Source: an uncultured Kangiellaceae bacterium
GTDB lineage: Bacteria > Pseudomonadota > Gammaproteobacteria > Enterobacterales > Kangiellaceae
Assembly (NCBI GenBank): GCA_905479925.1
Contig: CAJQOL010000044.1
Span: 1 to 33,251, forward strand
DNA: 33,251 nt
Direction: 5' to 3'
Below are positions 25,616 to 33,251 of the stretch, in pieces (the stretch's first letter is position 1; the number at the start of each line of letters is the position of its first letter). The translations under genes were made by a program, and so were the position numbers. The notes beneath the pieces are model-generated. The model was not told the origin of the DNA. It worked only from the letters and a program-made list of their open reading frames with translations, and did not search any database.

Positions 25616-26734
25616 GTGCCTTTGATTCAATCATTAGTCTGTCTAAAAGGCCACGATAGTGGTCGGCGTTTCGCAGTAATTAGTCTAGTTTGCTATGTAT
25701 TATTGATAGTATTAGCGCCCTTTTTATCCAAACTCGCAATATTAGTAATATTACTTTTTGCAGTAACCACTCCCCTATTGGCTCTTGCAGCAATGCGGCG
25801 AATCCATGATGCCGGGTTTGCTACACCGCTGGCTGGAATTCCAATAGTGGTTTATTGGCTTATCTTTTTCTCCTTAGTTTTCATAGACGCCAACAGCAAA
25901 TGGACTCTTTTGATTCTTGGCGCCCTCGTAACCGTTGCATTTTCAGCTCTCAAAAATAGCAAGGTGCGCAGAAACCATCACTATGATTATGGATATTCTG
26001 GACCCGTTGCTTTAAAACAGAAACAGCAGCCAAATATTGTAAACGAACGAATAGAGCCGACCATAGCGGCACCGGGGCAATACTCGCAGGGTACCTCAGA
26101 GCAACTAGCCAATGGGTCCACGGAACAGAGCCACAGAACATCAGCGGATCAGTTTGAATCCTCTCAACAATCTTCAGCGGAGGCTCAAAATTGGCAGGTA
26201 CAATTTTCCGATTGGATCACAAATAATCAAACGATGGCGATAGCAGTAACAGCGTTAATCACGGTGCTAATTTTTATTTCGGTAATGATGTCCGGTGAAG
26301 CCGAAGAAGAAAAAGAGATTGCTAAAAAAGTTGAGCCTATCATTGTCGAAACGCAGCGCTTAAACAAATTGGAAATGCCCGACCAATTTTGGGTCATGCA
26401 TGATCAAAATGATGCAATAACAATCGGCTGGGAAGGTTCTCTTGTTTCCGGTGAACCTTCTGGTTTTGAGTACTGGTCAGCTGCTACCGCAATCGGCGAC
26501 AGAGATTGTATTTCACTCTCTTTTACCCTTGGTGAAAATATAAGAACCTTAGACGTCACGGTTAAAAATAGAGGTGATTATTACGCTCGTTTTTCGCCGG
26601 TGGACTCTGAGGTGATAATAAAATCGATAGCCAATAAAGATCGATTTAAACTTTGTGGTTATGAATTTAAACTTAACGGTACTCGAGCAATTCTGACTAG
26701 AAATAGTAAGTATTCTGGTTACCTAAAACCTTAG
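25616..26734 (+). CDS. DUF805 membrane protein with extra C-terminal domain
   Basis: 372 residues, GTG start with GAGGAAG upstream. The first about 115 residues have four hydrophobic segments (about 18-35, 38-58, 70-90, 96-112) with the hallmark MRRIHDAGFATPL motif of DUF805 (usual form RRLHDxGxSG). A Gln/Ser-rich cytosolic linker (about 120-200) leads to another membrane helix at 207-225, an acidic/basic stretch, and a C-terminal domain (about 240-372) that is beta-rich with two cysteines (C298, C347) and probably periplasmic. DUF805 has no firm function; most members are only about 120-150 residues, so the extension is the distinctive part. Confidence 0.8.
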   Translation: MPLIQSLVCLKGHDSGRRFAVISLVCYVLLIVLAPFLSKLAILVILLFAVTTPLLALAAMRRIHDAGFATPLAGIPIVVYWLIFFSLVFIDANSKWTLLILGALVTVAFSALKNSKVRRNHHYDYGYSGPVALKQKQQPNIVNERIEPTIAAPGQYSQGTSEQLANGSTEQSHRTSADQFESSQQSSAEAQNWQVQFSDWITNNQTMAIAVTALITVLIFISVMMSGEAEEEKEIAKKVEPIIVETQRLNKLEMPDQFWVMHDQNDAITIGWEGSLVSGEPSGFEYWSAATAIGDRDCISLSFTLGENIRTLDVTVKNRGDYYARFSPVDSEVIIKSIANKDRFKLCGYEFKLNGTRAILTRNSKYSGYLKP

Positions 26735-26751
26735 TGATCGATAGTGACGGG

Positions 26752-26790
26752 TAGCTTCTTATTGGTAGCTTATTGATGGTTTATTGATAG
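26752..26790. repeat. Imperfect 14-bp tandem repeat after the DUF805 gene
   Basis: TAGCTTCTTATTGG, TAGCTTATTGATGG, then a partial TTTATTGATAG. The first two units match at 11 of 14 positions. It lies between the convergent ends of the DUF805 gene and queC. Confidence 0.55.
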
Positions 26791-26791
26791 C

Positions 26792-27472
26792 CTATTTATA
26801 GATAGTAGGGTCAACGACACCAGCGTTTTCAAAAGCCGTTTTTCTTATTCTGCAAGAATCACAAACGGCGCACGCTTTGCCCTTTGAATCCGCTTGATAG
26901 CAAGAAACCGTTGTTGAATAATCAACCCCCAGTTCAATTCCTTTTTTAATTATGTCGACTTTAGTCAAATGTAAAAGCGGAGTCTCTATAACGACTCCAT
27001 GCCCTTCTACTCCCGCCTTTGTCGCTAAATCTGCCATTGACTGAAAGGCTTCTACATATTCAGGACGACAATCAGGATACCCTGAATAGTCCACAGCATT
27101 AACCCCCGCAAAAATGGCTTTGGCTTGCAAAACTTCTGCCCACGCTAAAGCTATCGATAAAAAAACCGTATTTCTTGCGGGTACATAGGTTGATGGAATT
27201 CCCTCCGCATTATTATCTTCGGGCACAGCTATGCTATCGTCGGTTAAAGAAGAACCACCAAAACTAGCTAAATCAAGGTTAATCACTTTGTGTTGAACGA
27301 CCGTCGAGTTTTCAATCAATCGCTTCGCAGCTTCTAGTTCGGAGGAGTGTTTTTGACCATAACTAAAACTCAATGCGTAACACTCATAACCCTTTGATTG
27401 GGCAATTGCTAAACAAGTTGTAGAATCAAGACCGCCGGAAAATAAAATAATGGCTTTTTGTTTCTGTTTCAT
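26792..27472 (-). CDS. queC: 7-cyano-7-deazaguanine synthase QueC
   Basis: 226 residues. PP-loop motif SGGLDST near the N terminus (ATP pyrophosphatase fold), and C-terminal zinc-site cysteines in [19 protein letters not shown]. QueC converts 7-carboxy-7-deazaguanine to preQ0 with ammonia and ATP, a step in queuosine biosynthesis. It is 18 bp downstream of queE, the enzyme that makes its substrate, at the end of the tol-pal-cpoB-queE-queC order. Confidence 0.97.
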   Translation of the reverse strand: MKQKQKAIILFSGGLDSTTCLAIAQSKGYECYALSFSYGQKHSSELEAAKRLIENSTVVQHKVINLDLASFGGSSLTDDSIAVPEDNNAEGIPSTYVPARNTVFLSIALAWAEVLQAKAIFAGVNAVDYSGYPDCRPEYVEAFQSMADLATKAGVEGHGVVIETPLLHLTKVDIIKKGIELGVDYSTTVSCYQADSKGKACAVCDSCRIRKTAFENAGVVDPTIYK

Positions 27473-27490
27473 AAATTACCTAATGATTGT

Positions 27491-28135
27491 TTAGTGCCCT
27501 TGGGCGTCGTTCCAAAGAATCTTATGCATTTGTATTTGAAACCTAACCGGAAGATTATCAGCAATAATCCACTCCGCTAACTCTCGCTCGTCTATTTCAC
27601 CAAAGCATGGAGATATCAATACGTTGGTTATTTCCGACAACCGGTATTGATCAATTTGCATTTTCGCCCAATCATAATCACGGCGACTCATCACCACAAA
27701 TTTGACTTCGTCGCTTTGGGATAGATGTTGGATATTAGAATAACGGTTTTTGTCCATCTCACCGGAGTCCGGGGCCTTTAAATCCATCACCTTATTGACT
27801 CGAGGATCTACCTCAGAAATATCCAAAGAGCCACTGGTTTCAATGGATACGTTATATGACTTATCGCATAACTCGGTCATCAATTCCAAACAAGGAACCA
27901 TTTGAGCTAAAGGTTCTCCACCAGTGATGCATATGTTTTGCGGATTATAGGAATCAATTTTTTTAATCAATTCCGCCATCTCCCAATACTCACCACCGGT
28001 AAAGGCATATTCCGTATCACACCAAGTGCAACGCAGTGGACAACCCGTTAATCTAACAAATAGCGTGGGTTTACCAATGCTGGAAGATTCTCCCTGCAAG
28101 GAATAGAAAATTTCGGTAATTCTAAGACGTGACAA
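27491..28135 (-). CDS. queE: 7-carboxy-7-deazaguanine synthase QueE
   Basis: 214 residues. Radical-SAM motif C-x3-C-x2-C in TGCPLRCTWCDTEYAF, then the ICITGGEPLAQ segment. QueE converts 6-carboxytetrahydropterin to 7-carboxy-7-deazaguanine in queuosine synthesis. The start appears to be TTG at 28135: the frame has no ATG or GTG upstream before a stop, and the protein begins two residues before the conserved LRITEIFYSLQGE. No strong ribosome binding site is visible. Lies 162 bp after cpoB. Confidence 0.95.
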   Translation of the reverse strand: MSRLRITEIFYSLQGESSSIGKPTLFVRLTGCPLRCTWCDTEYAFTGGEYWEMAELIKKIDSYNPQNICITGGEPLAQMVPCLELMTELCDKSYNVSIETSGSLDISEVDPRVNKVMDLKAPDSGEMDKNRYSNIQHLSQSDEVKFVVMSRRDYDWAKMQIDQYRLSEITNVLISPCFGEIDERELAEWIIADNLPVRFQIQMHKILWNDAQGH

Positions 28136-28297
28136 TTTCGTGTTTTCTCTAAGTGAGGGGCCGACAATATTAGCAACACATTAATCGATAGAACAATCCC
28201 ACTTGCCCTTGTTCAAAAAGGATTTAGGGAATTAACTCGTATCACAAGACAATGGGTGACAGCTACCTAGCAAGCCACCACAAGGATACCAGCGTGT

Positions 28298-29128
28298 TTA
28301 ATGGCCAGCCTTTTTCAGTTTGTCCAAACCTTTTCTAGCTAATTGCTGCTGTGAGCCTTTGCTATTATTTAATACTTGAGTATATTGCTCTCGAGCTTCA
28401 GCCCAGCGTTCTGATTTTAAATAGATATCGCCTAGCTTCAACTTGGCAACATTAACCTTTGCAGAACTAGGAAACTCAGAAATCAATGACGTAAACTGCA
28501 CTTCAGCTTCAGCAAGTTTTCCTTGTACCAAGTAGACTTGCCCCATCCAATAACGAGCGTTATCCGAGTAATTACTATTTGGATGTTTAATCAAAAACGC
28601 GTCAAATGCAACCAACGCTTCGTCGTATTTACGATTTCGAACTAATTCAAACGCCGCCTCAAACTGTCTGCCGGCGCCAACGCTGTTCTTTTGCGCATCG
28701 CTTATTTGAGTATTATTTTGCTCAGCAGGCACTACCGTATTGGAAGCACTTTTGTCACTTGCTTTTTCCGAAGCTGGAGGAGTTGCGGCTCCACCAGCCA
28801 AACGGTCTTCAATCTCTCGATACAGATCTCGCTGTCGGTCCTGAATTTGCTTCAACTTAAAGGTATTGTCTTCAACTTGACCCGTTAAAAGTCGTACCTC
28901 ACGCTGCAGCTCACTCAGCTGATAGCTTATGTCAGCTTGAACCTGATTGCGTGTTTGGTTTAACTCTTCAAGGTGCTTGATTCGCTGTTCAAGCGTTAAA
29001 GAGCTACTTTCAGCAGCTGCAACTGATGAAACCAAGGAGAGGCCAACGATTGAGGCAAAAAAAACGGTGACACTAGTCACCGCTTTTCGTGCCGATCGAT
29101 AATGACTTAAAGATCGTTTATTTATCAT
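28298..29128 (-). CDS. cpoB: Cell division coordinator CpoB (YbgF)
   Basis: 276 residues. Signal peptide with cleavage after SVAAA, an N-terminal coiled coil (about 42-112; heptad-rich, the trimerisation region), a linker rich in Ala/Ser/Lys, and C-terminal TPRs (about 150-272: AFELVRNRKYDEALVAFDAF, YWMGQVYLVQGKLAEAEVQF). CpoB acts in the periplasm, tying TolA and PBP1B activity together at division. Directly follows pal (28-bp gap), as expected. Confidence 0.95.
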   Translation of the reverse strand: MINKRSLSHYRSARKAVTSVTVFFASIVGLSLVSSVAAAESSSLTLEQRIKHLEELNQTRNQVQADISYQLSELQREVRLLTGQVEDNTFKLKQIQDRQRDLYREIEDRLAGGAATPPASEKASDKSASNTVVPAEQNNTQISDAQKNSVGAGRQFEAAFELVRNRKYDEALVAFDAFLIKHPNSNYSDNARYWMGQVYLVQGKLAEAEVQFTSLISEFPSSAKVNVAKLKLGDIYLKSERWAEAREQYTQVLNNSKGSQQQLARKGLDKLKKAGH

Positions 29129-29156
29129 AATTTCTTCTTCGTAAAGTAAAAAAGTC

Positions 29157-29684
29157 TTATTCTGTGTAATCTAAAACTGCACGACGATTCTGAGACCAAG
29201 AAGCTTCATCATGACCCATCGCTACAGGCTCTTGCTCGCCATGAGAAACGGTTTTGATTTGGCTTGAAGATACGCCGTAAGACATTAGAATTTGGGCAAC
29301 AGCTTTAGAACGACGCTCGCCAAGTGCTAAGTTGTATGCAGGAGTTCCACGCTCGTCACAGTGACCGTCAACAGTTACTACAATGCCTGAGTTCTCAGCT
29401 TGAGAAAGGAACCAAGCGTGAGCTTCAAGAACTGCACGTCCTTTTGAGCTTACAACGTCTTCGTCTAATTCAAAGTAAACCGTTGTTCCGGCAGCTTCAC
29501 GAGCAGCAGCATTCGCTTCGGCAGCAAGTTCTTCTGGAGTCTTGGTAGGTGGAGTTGGCACAACAGCTGGTTTAACTGTTTCTACGACTTGTTGCTCATC
29601 ATCCGTATTTGAACCAGCACAAGCAAACAATAATGTAGCGGACGCTACGATTACAACGCTCTTCCCAAATTTGACTATAGACAT
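29157..29684 (-). CDS. pal: Peptidoglycan-associated lipoprotein Pal
   Basis: 175 residues. Lipobox LLFAC with Cys22, a Pro/Thr/Glu-rich linker, and an OmpA-like peptidoglycan-binding domain (about 70-175) with the hallmark VDGHCDERGTPAYNLALGERR. Pal anchors the outer membrane to peptidoglycan and binds TolB. GGGAGA precedes the ATG, and a promoter-like sequence lies upstream. Confidence 0.98.
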   Translation of the reverse strand: MSIVKFGKSVVIVASATLLFACAGSNTDDEQQVVETVKPAVVPTPPTKTPEELAAEANAAAREAAGTTVYFELDEDVVSSKGRAVLEAHAWFLSQAENSGIVVTVDGHCDERGTPAYNLALGERRSKAVAQILMSYGVSSSQIKTVSHGEQEPVAMGHDEASWSQNRRAVLDYTE

Positions 29685-29756
29685 TTATTCTCTCCCATTT
29701 ATGGATTTTATTAGGTTTATTTTAGTTAAAAGTGTAATTGTTCTAAAATTGGCTCT

Positions 29757-29786
29757 ATTATCAACGAATAAGCAAACCACAATCAA
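29757..29786 (-). promoter_or_regulatory. Putative promoter of pal-cpoB
   Basis: Minus strand TTGATT (29786-29781), 18-bp spacer, GATAAT (29762-29757), leader about 66 nt. It lies in the 283-bp gap after tolB, so pal-cpoB could be transcribed independently of tolQRAB, similar to the internal pal promoter described in other bacteria. Confidence 0.45.
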
Positions 29787-29967
29787 GAGTTGATTAAGTA
29801 AAGTTATAGTAAAAATGGCCTAAAATCGGGCATTAAAGTGATTTTTGGCAAAAAATTGCTCAAATCTGCTAACGAGTCTACAAAATCCAATTAGAGCATT
29901 AGTCCTAAGCTCATCCCAAGTTGAAATAACTAGGTGATGATTCGACTCAACTTATTAGCCCCTTAAC

Positions 29968-31326
29968 TTATAAGAAAGGCGACCAAACCGGTGCTTTCAC
30001 TTCGCCCTTTTTGGACGGTAATCTCGCTTTAAAGCGACCATCGGTTGAAACTACGGATAACACCTGACGACCTCGATAAACCGTTGCATAAATAATCATA
30101 CTTCCGTTAGGGGCTAAGCTTGGTGATTCATCCAACTGGGTTTCGGTAATGGTTTGCATAGCTCCGGTTTCAACATCCTGAACGGCCACGTGGAATAAAC
30201 CATTAGTTCGGTTTATCATTACCATCGTTTTTCCGTCGGGCGTAAATGAAGAGCTGGCGTTATAGTTGCCTTCATAGGTTAACCTAACCGGCTTATCGCC
30301 AAACAGGTTTTTACGATAGATTTGTGGTCTACCACCGCGGTCCGAAGTAAAGGAAATCGACTGTCCATCTGGAGTCCAGTTCGCTTCAGTATCAATACCG
30401 TAATGATTGGTTATCCGTGAAAACCGTCCAGTATTGAGGTCCAGGATATATATTTCTGGATTACCGTCTCGAGAAAGAGTGAGCGCTAAACGGTTACCAT
30501 CCGGAGAAAAGGAAGGTGCGCTATTTATGCCTTCAAATGCCGCCACTCGAAGAGCTTTACCAGCTTTATAAATATCTTTTATAAATACTTCTGAACGACC
30601 ATTTTCAAAGGATACATACGCCAGCTTTTGTGCATCTGGAGACCAAGCTGGTGACATAATTGATTGACTGCTTGAATAAACCTCTTGAGCGGCATAACCG
30701 TCAGCGTCAGCAACCATTAAGCGGTGAGACTTGGTCACGCTTCTGTCAACGGCAACGTAAGCGATTCGCGTTGCAAAAGCACCTCGCTCACCGGTCAATT
30801 TTTCATAAATTCGATCGGCTATACGATGGGCGTGAAAACGCAAATTTTCAGGCTGTACAAAAAGTGAGTAACTATCTAATTTGTTTCTATTACTGGTATA
30901 AAGCTTTCCATTAACAATCTCTTGATTCTTACGGTAAACATCGATCAATTCATAGGCTACCTTTAATCGTCCATCCGGCACTTGAGTGATGCGACCAACC
31001 ACAACAGCCTCAATCCCCTTCTCTTTCCAAAGGTCAACATTGACGTCATCGTAATTATCAACTTGCTGCAGCAGTTCATGCCGTCCCATTGGATTAAAGC
31101 GCCCACTGCGTCGTAAGTCCGATGAAATGACGGCTGCTGCATCTTGACTGGGACCGTTAACATCCCCCTGCCACGAAAAGGGTAAAACAGCTACTGGACG
31201 AGCACTGTCAACTCCCCCAGAAACGATGAAATCAAATTCTTCAGCTACTGCGGTCACAGACAGTGTCGAACCAAAAAAAATAATACTTATTAAAATGCTT
31301 CTAATCATTGTCATCGCTCTTTTCAT
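29968..31326 (-). CDS. tolB: Tol-Pal system protein TolB
   Basis: 452 residues from the outermost start. Signal peptide ending TAVA-EE, an N-terminal domain (about 40-165), then a six-bladed beta-propeller with recurring SPAWSPDAQKLAYVSF, APSFSPDGNRLALTLS and EANWTPDGQSISFTS blades. TolB is the periplasmic partner that binds Pal. The start is uncertain: ATG at 31326, 31314 or 31308. All overlap the end of tolA (by 26, 14 or 8 bases), implying coupled translation. The later starts give a shorter, more usual signal peptide. Confidence 0.96.
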   Translation of the reverse strand: MKRAMTMIRSILISIIFFGSTLSVTAVAEEFDFIVSGGVDSARPVAVLPFSWQGDVNGPSQDAAAVISSDLRRSGRFNPMGRHELLQQVDNYDDVNVDLWKEKGIEAVVVGRITQVPDGRLKVAYELIDVYRKNQEIVNGKLYTSNRNKLDSYSLFVQPENLRFHAHRIADRIYEKLTGERGAFATRIAYVAVDRSVTKSHRLMVADADGYAAQEVYSSSQSIMSPAWSPDAQKLAYVSFENGRSEVFIKDIYKAGKALRVAAFEGINSAPSFSPDGNRLALTLSRDGNPEIYILDLNTGRFSRITNHYGIDTEANWTPDGQSISFTSDRGGRPQIYRKNLFGDKPVRLTYEGNYNASSSFTPDGKTMVMINRTNGLFHVAVQDVETGAMQTITETQLDESPSLAPNGSMIIYATVYRGRQVLSVVSTDGRFKARLPSKKGEVKAPVWSPFL

Positions 31327-32209
31327 TTTCTAATAGAAAGTATCTATTCTTTAGAACCGCAAATACCTCTGGGTCTTTCGACATTGGTAGGGGTTCAGCT
31401 TTATTTATTGCTCTTTGTCCGCTCTCGCAATGCATGGAGTCGCCATCTACAACAGTAATACCGAGAATCAACCCTCCGGATGCTATTCGTATTCGGAAAC
31501 TACATTTTCCTTTTTGTTCGGGAGCAATCCAGTTTCTCTTTATTTGTTGGAATATCAATGTGTTATATTTATCGACTTCTGACATTACAAACTGTTGTTT
31601 TGCAGCTGCAATTTCCTCTTGCTCAGCTTGCATCTGAGCTTCCATTTCTCGTTCTAGCGCTTCTTGCGCAGCTTTTTCCTCTGCGATTCGCTTTCGTTCA
31701 GCTTCTTCCTCTTTGCGCTTCTTCTCTTCCGCTTCTTTCTGCTTTCTTTTCCTCTCAGCCTCAGCTTTTGCTTTTTTGTCGGCTTCAATCTTTTTCTTTC
31801 GGTCTTCTTCTTGTTTTTTCTTTCGAGCCTTGTCGTCCGCTATGCGTTTTTTCTTAGCATCAGCGGCCTTTTTCTCTTCGACCTTACGCTTTCTTTCAGC
31901 TTCCGCTTGCTTTTTCTTTGCCTGTTTAACTTTGTTCTCTTCTTCAATTCGCTTTTTTCTAATATGTTCTTCTTGCTGTTTTAGTTTCCTTAATCGTTCA
32001 ACTTCCTTCTTCTTTTTATCGGATTCTTTTTGTTTTATCTTTTTAACTAAATCATCAACGTTCTTTTTATTAACCGCCGTCGCGTTTATCTTTTGTACTG
32101 GACCACTTTGCTTAACCTCAATTTTGCTAAAGTTATAGTTAAGCGCCACTAGCACAATCAAAAGAAGATGTGCAGCAATTGAAATTATAAGGCCACTATT
32201 AAACTTCAT
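31301..32209 (-). CDS. tolA: Tol-Pal system protein TolA
   Basis: 302 residues. One N-terminal membrane helix (about 6-26), a very long highly charged helix rich in Lys, Glu, Arg and Ala (about 52-205), and a C-terminal domain (about 208-302) that contacts TolB/Pal or CpoB (KYNTLIFQQIKRNWIAPEQK, two cysteines CSFRIR and SMHCESG that probably pair). TolA spans the periplasm and uses TolQR energy. The central helix is richer in Lys/Glu/Arg and poorer in Ala than in E. coli. Confidence 0.96.
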   Translation of the reverse strand: MKFNSGLIISIAAHLLLIVLVALNYNFSKIEVKQSGPVQKINATAVNKKNVDDLVKKIKQKESDKKKKEVERLRKLKQQEEHIRKKRIEEENKVKQAKKKQAEAERKRKVEEKKAADAKKKRIADDKARKKKQEEDRKKKIEADKKAKAEAERKRKQKEAEEKKRKEEEAERKRIAEEKAAQEALEREMEAQMQAEQEEIAAAKQQFVMSEVDKYNTLIFQQIKRNWIAPEQKGKCSFRIRIASGGLILGITVVDGDSMHCESGQRAINKAEPLPMSKDPEVFAVLKNRYFLLENEKSDDND

Positions 32210-32278
32210 AGGATGCTAACAACTCTTTGCTATGAAAAGGTCTAAACATTGAACTTTGCAAAAAAATCATCAAAACAG

Positions 32279-32722
32279 CTAACTTTCCGGGTCCGTCATT
32301 ATGCCAACCGATTCGATACCAGCATCGTTTTGCAATAAATTCATTAGTTGCACAACTTTATCAAAGGCAACATTTCTATCACCATTAATCATAATTTCTG
32401 CTTGAGGGTTAATCTGACGGTGAGCAATTACTAACTCAATCAACTCGTGAAGTTCTAGGGCTTCATCGGATGTATCACCTACTGAAAGGTAATAGTTTCC
32501 ACTTTGGTCAATACTGGCGATTAACGGAGGTTCAGCGTCAGCGGACATTGGTTCAGCACTAACCTGTGGCAAGTCAACTTTAACCCCTGCGGTTATTAAT
32601 GGCGCAGTGATCATAAAAATAACTAGCAGGACAAGCATCACGTCTATGTAGGGAACAACATTAATTTCGCAAACGGGTTTACGTTTATTTTTGCGGATTA
32701 TTGGTTGTTGGTTAGCAGCCAT
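32279..32722 (-). CDS. tolR: Tol-Pal system protein TolR
   Basis: 147 residues. Short cytosolic N terminus, one membrane helix (about 24-44) containing Asp27 (NVVPYIDVMLVLL), the family's essential proton-path aspartate, and a periplasmic domain with the ExbD/TolR ending. It forms the TolQR proton-driven motor. Located 8 bp after tolQ and 69 bp before tolA. Confidence 0.97.
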   Translation of the reverse strand: MAANQQPIIRKNKRKPVCEINVVPYIDVMLVLLVIFMITAPLITAGVKVDLPQVSAEPMSADAEPPLIASIDQSGNYYLSVGDTSDEALELHELIELVIAHRQINPQAEIMINGDRNVAFDKVVQLMNLLQNDAGIESVGIMTDPES

Positions 32723-32730
32723 ATTGATCT

Positions 32731-33251
32731 CTACTTCTTAGCCGACGAATGAGCTTTACGATGTAAAATACCGGAAAATTCTTCAACAAAGTTTTCATAC
32801 TGAGTTTCAATTTTCTGTACTTTATGAGTGAATCGGTTATAAGCAATAACTGCTGGAATAGCTGCAAATAATCCCATAGCGGTTGCGATTAGAGCTTCGG
32901 CTATACCGGGTGCAACCATCGTTAGAGTTGCCTGTTTTACCGTTCCCAAAGCAATGAAAGAGTTCATAATTCCCCATACCGTTCCAAACAAACCAATATA
33001 AGGAGTGGTTGAGCCAATCGTTGCCAAAAAAGACAAATGCACTTCAATTTTATCTATTTCACGGGAGTAAGCGACTCTCATTGCTCTATGGGTACCATCC
33101 ATAACGGCTTCAGCAGAGGTGCCTTCTTGCTTTCGTAAACGGGCGAATTCTCGGTAGCCCGCAACAAACAGCAGCTCCATTCCGCTAGGGGCCGTTTGTC
33201 GAGAAGACAAGTCGGAATATAATTTTCCAAGATCTATCCCAGACCAAAAGC
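32731..33251 (-). CDS. tolQ: Tol-Pal system protein TolQ, 5' end beyond the window
   Basis: At least 173 codons are visible. The frame stays open from the stop at 32731 through 33251. The TTG near 33210 is internal, because upstream codons read FWSGIDLGKLYSDLSSR, which matches the interior of TolQ (FWSGIEL in E. coli). Visible membrane segments: TIGSTTPYIGLFGTVWGIMN and APGIAEALIATAMGLFAAIP. The N-terminal about 55 residues with the first membrane helix are outside the window. Confidence 0.96.
   Translation of the reverse strand, partial: FWSGIDLGKLYSDLSSRQTAPSGMELLFVAGYREFARLRKQEGTSAEAVMDGTHRAMRVAYSREIDKIEVHLSFLATIGSTTPYIGLFGTVWGIMNSFIALGTVKQATLTMVAPGIAEALIATAMGLFAAIPAVIAYNRFTHKVQKIETQYENFVEEFSGILHRKAHSSAKK

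Noticed and set aside
28136-28297. tRNA gene near queE/queC, as found after this locus in Pseudomonas
   Set aside because: No T-loop (GGTTCGAATCC-like) or cloverleaf could be found here or after queC.
31308-32138. Several long plus-strand frames opposite tolA
   Set aside because: They are antisense shadows of the Lys/Glu-rich codons of tolA, giving Phe/Leu/Ser-rich peptides without starts or signals.
32731-33210. tolQ starting at the TTG near 33210
   Set aside because: Upstream codons to the window edge match the interior of TolQ, so the gene is cut by the window, not short.
1-33251. CRISPR array, insertion sequence, integrase or prophage
   Set aside because: The repeats seen are contiguous short tandem units without spacers, and no transposase, integrase or phage protein is encoded.

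Overview
The window is a chromosomal stretch of a Gram-negative gammaproteobacterium. It carries complete or partial envelope systems (Tol-Pal, BamB, RodZ, type IV pilus PilF), YajQ, and two gene orders known from Pseudomonas and relatives: tolQ-tolR-tolA-tolB-pal-cpoB-queE-queC, and ndk-rlmN-pilF-rodZ-ispG / hisS-yfgM-bamB-der. The DNA is AT-leaning, and several genes start with TTG or GTG. A marine oceanospirillalean or Kangiellaceae-like lineage would fit, but that is inference from style and gene content only; I cannot place the genus. Most genes lie on the minus strand.

Layout from left to right. (1) 1-108 is the 5' end of yajQ (minus). It is divergent from mgtE (plus, 519-1907), a magnesium channel. 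(2) 1956-3750, minus: yaiI and a lipoprotein M19 dipeptidase. (3) 3859-8633, minus: hisS-yfgM-bamB-der, with a strong palindrome between bamB and der. (4) 8634-16436 is an accessory block sitting between ispG and hisS, which are adjacent in Pseudomonas and E. coli. It holds a small lipoprotein (minus), then a plus-strand set mipA/ompV-like, DUF3019-like, RstA-like response regulator and RstB-like sensor kinase, and then a convergent 930-residue periplasmic protease built as a duplicated trypsin-PDZ unit whose second protease half is degenerate. (5) 16437-21340, minus: ispG, rodZ, pilF, rlmN, ndk. (6) 21481-26734 is a second accessory block: a CadC/ToxR-type membrane regulator, a divergent unknown membrane-anchored protein, a crotonase-family enzyme and a DUF805 protein with a large extra C-terminal domain. 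This block also holds most of the short tandem repeats. (7) 26792-33251, minus: queC, queE, cpoB, pal, tolB, tolA, tolR and a 5'-truncated tolQ.

How the genes work together. The tol-pal genes form the trans-envelope machine that constricts the outer membrane at division. hisS, ispG, rlmN, ndk, der and queC/queE support translation, isoprenoids, nucleotides, ribosomes and tRNA modification. The most interesting part is the 8634-16436 block. It looks like an envelope-sensing unit: a two-component system next to an outer-membrane protein, two small exported proteins and a periplasmic protease. No function has been visibly established for the combination. The unknown gene at 22675-24048 paired with a membrane-bound regulator is the second candidate for something new.
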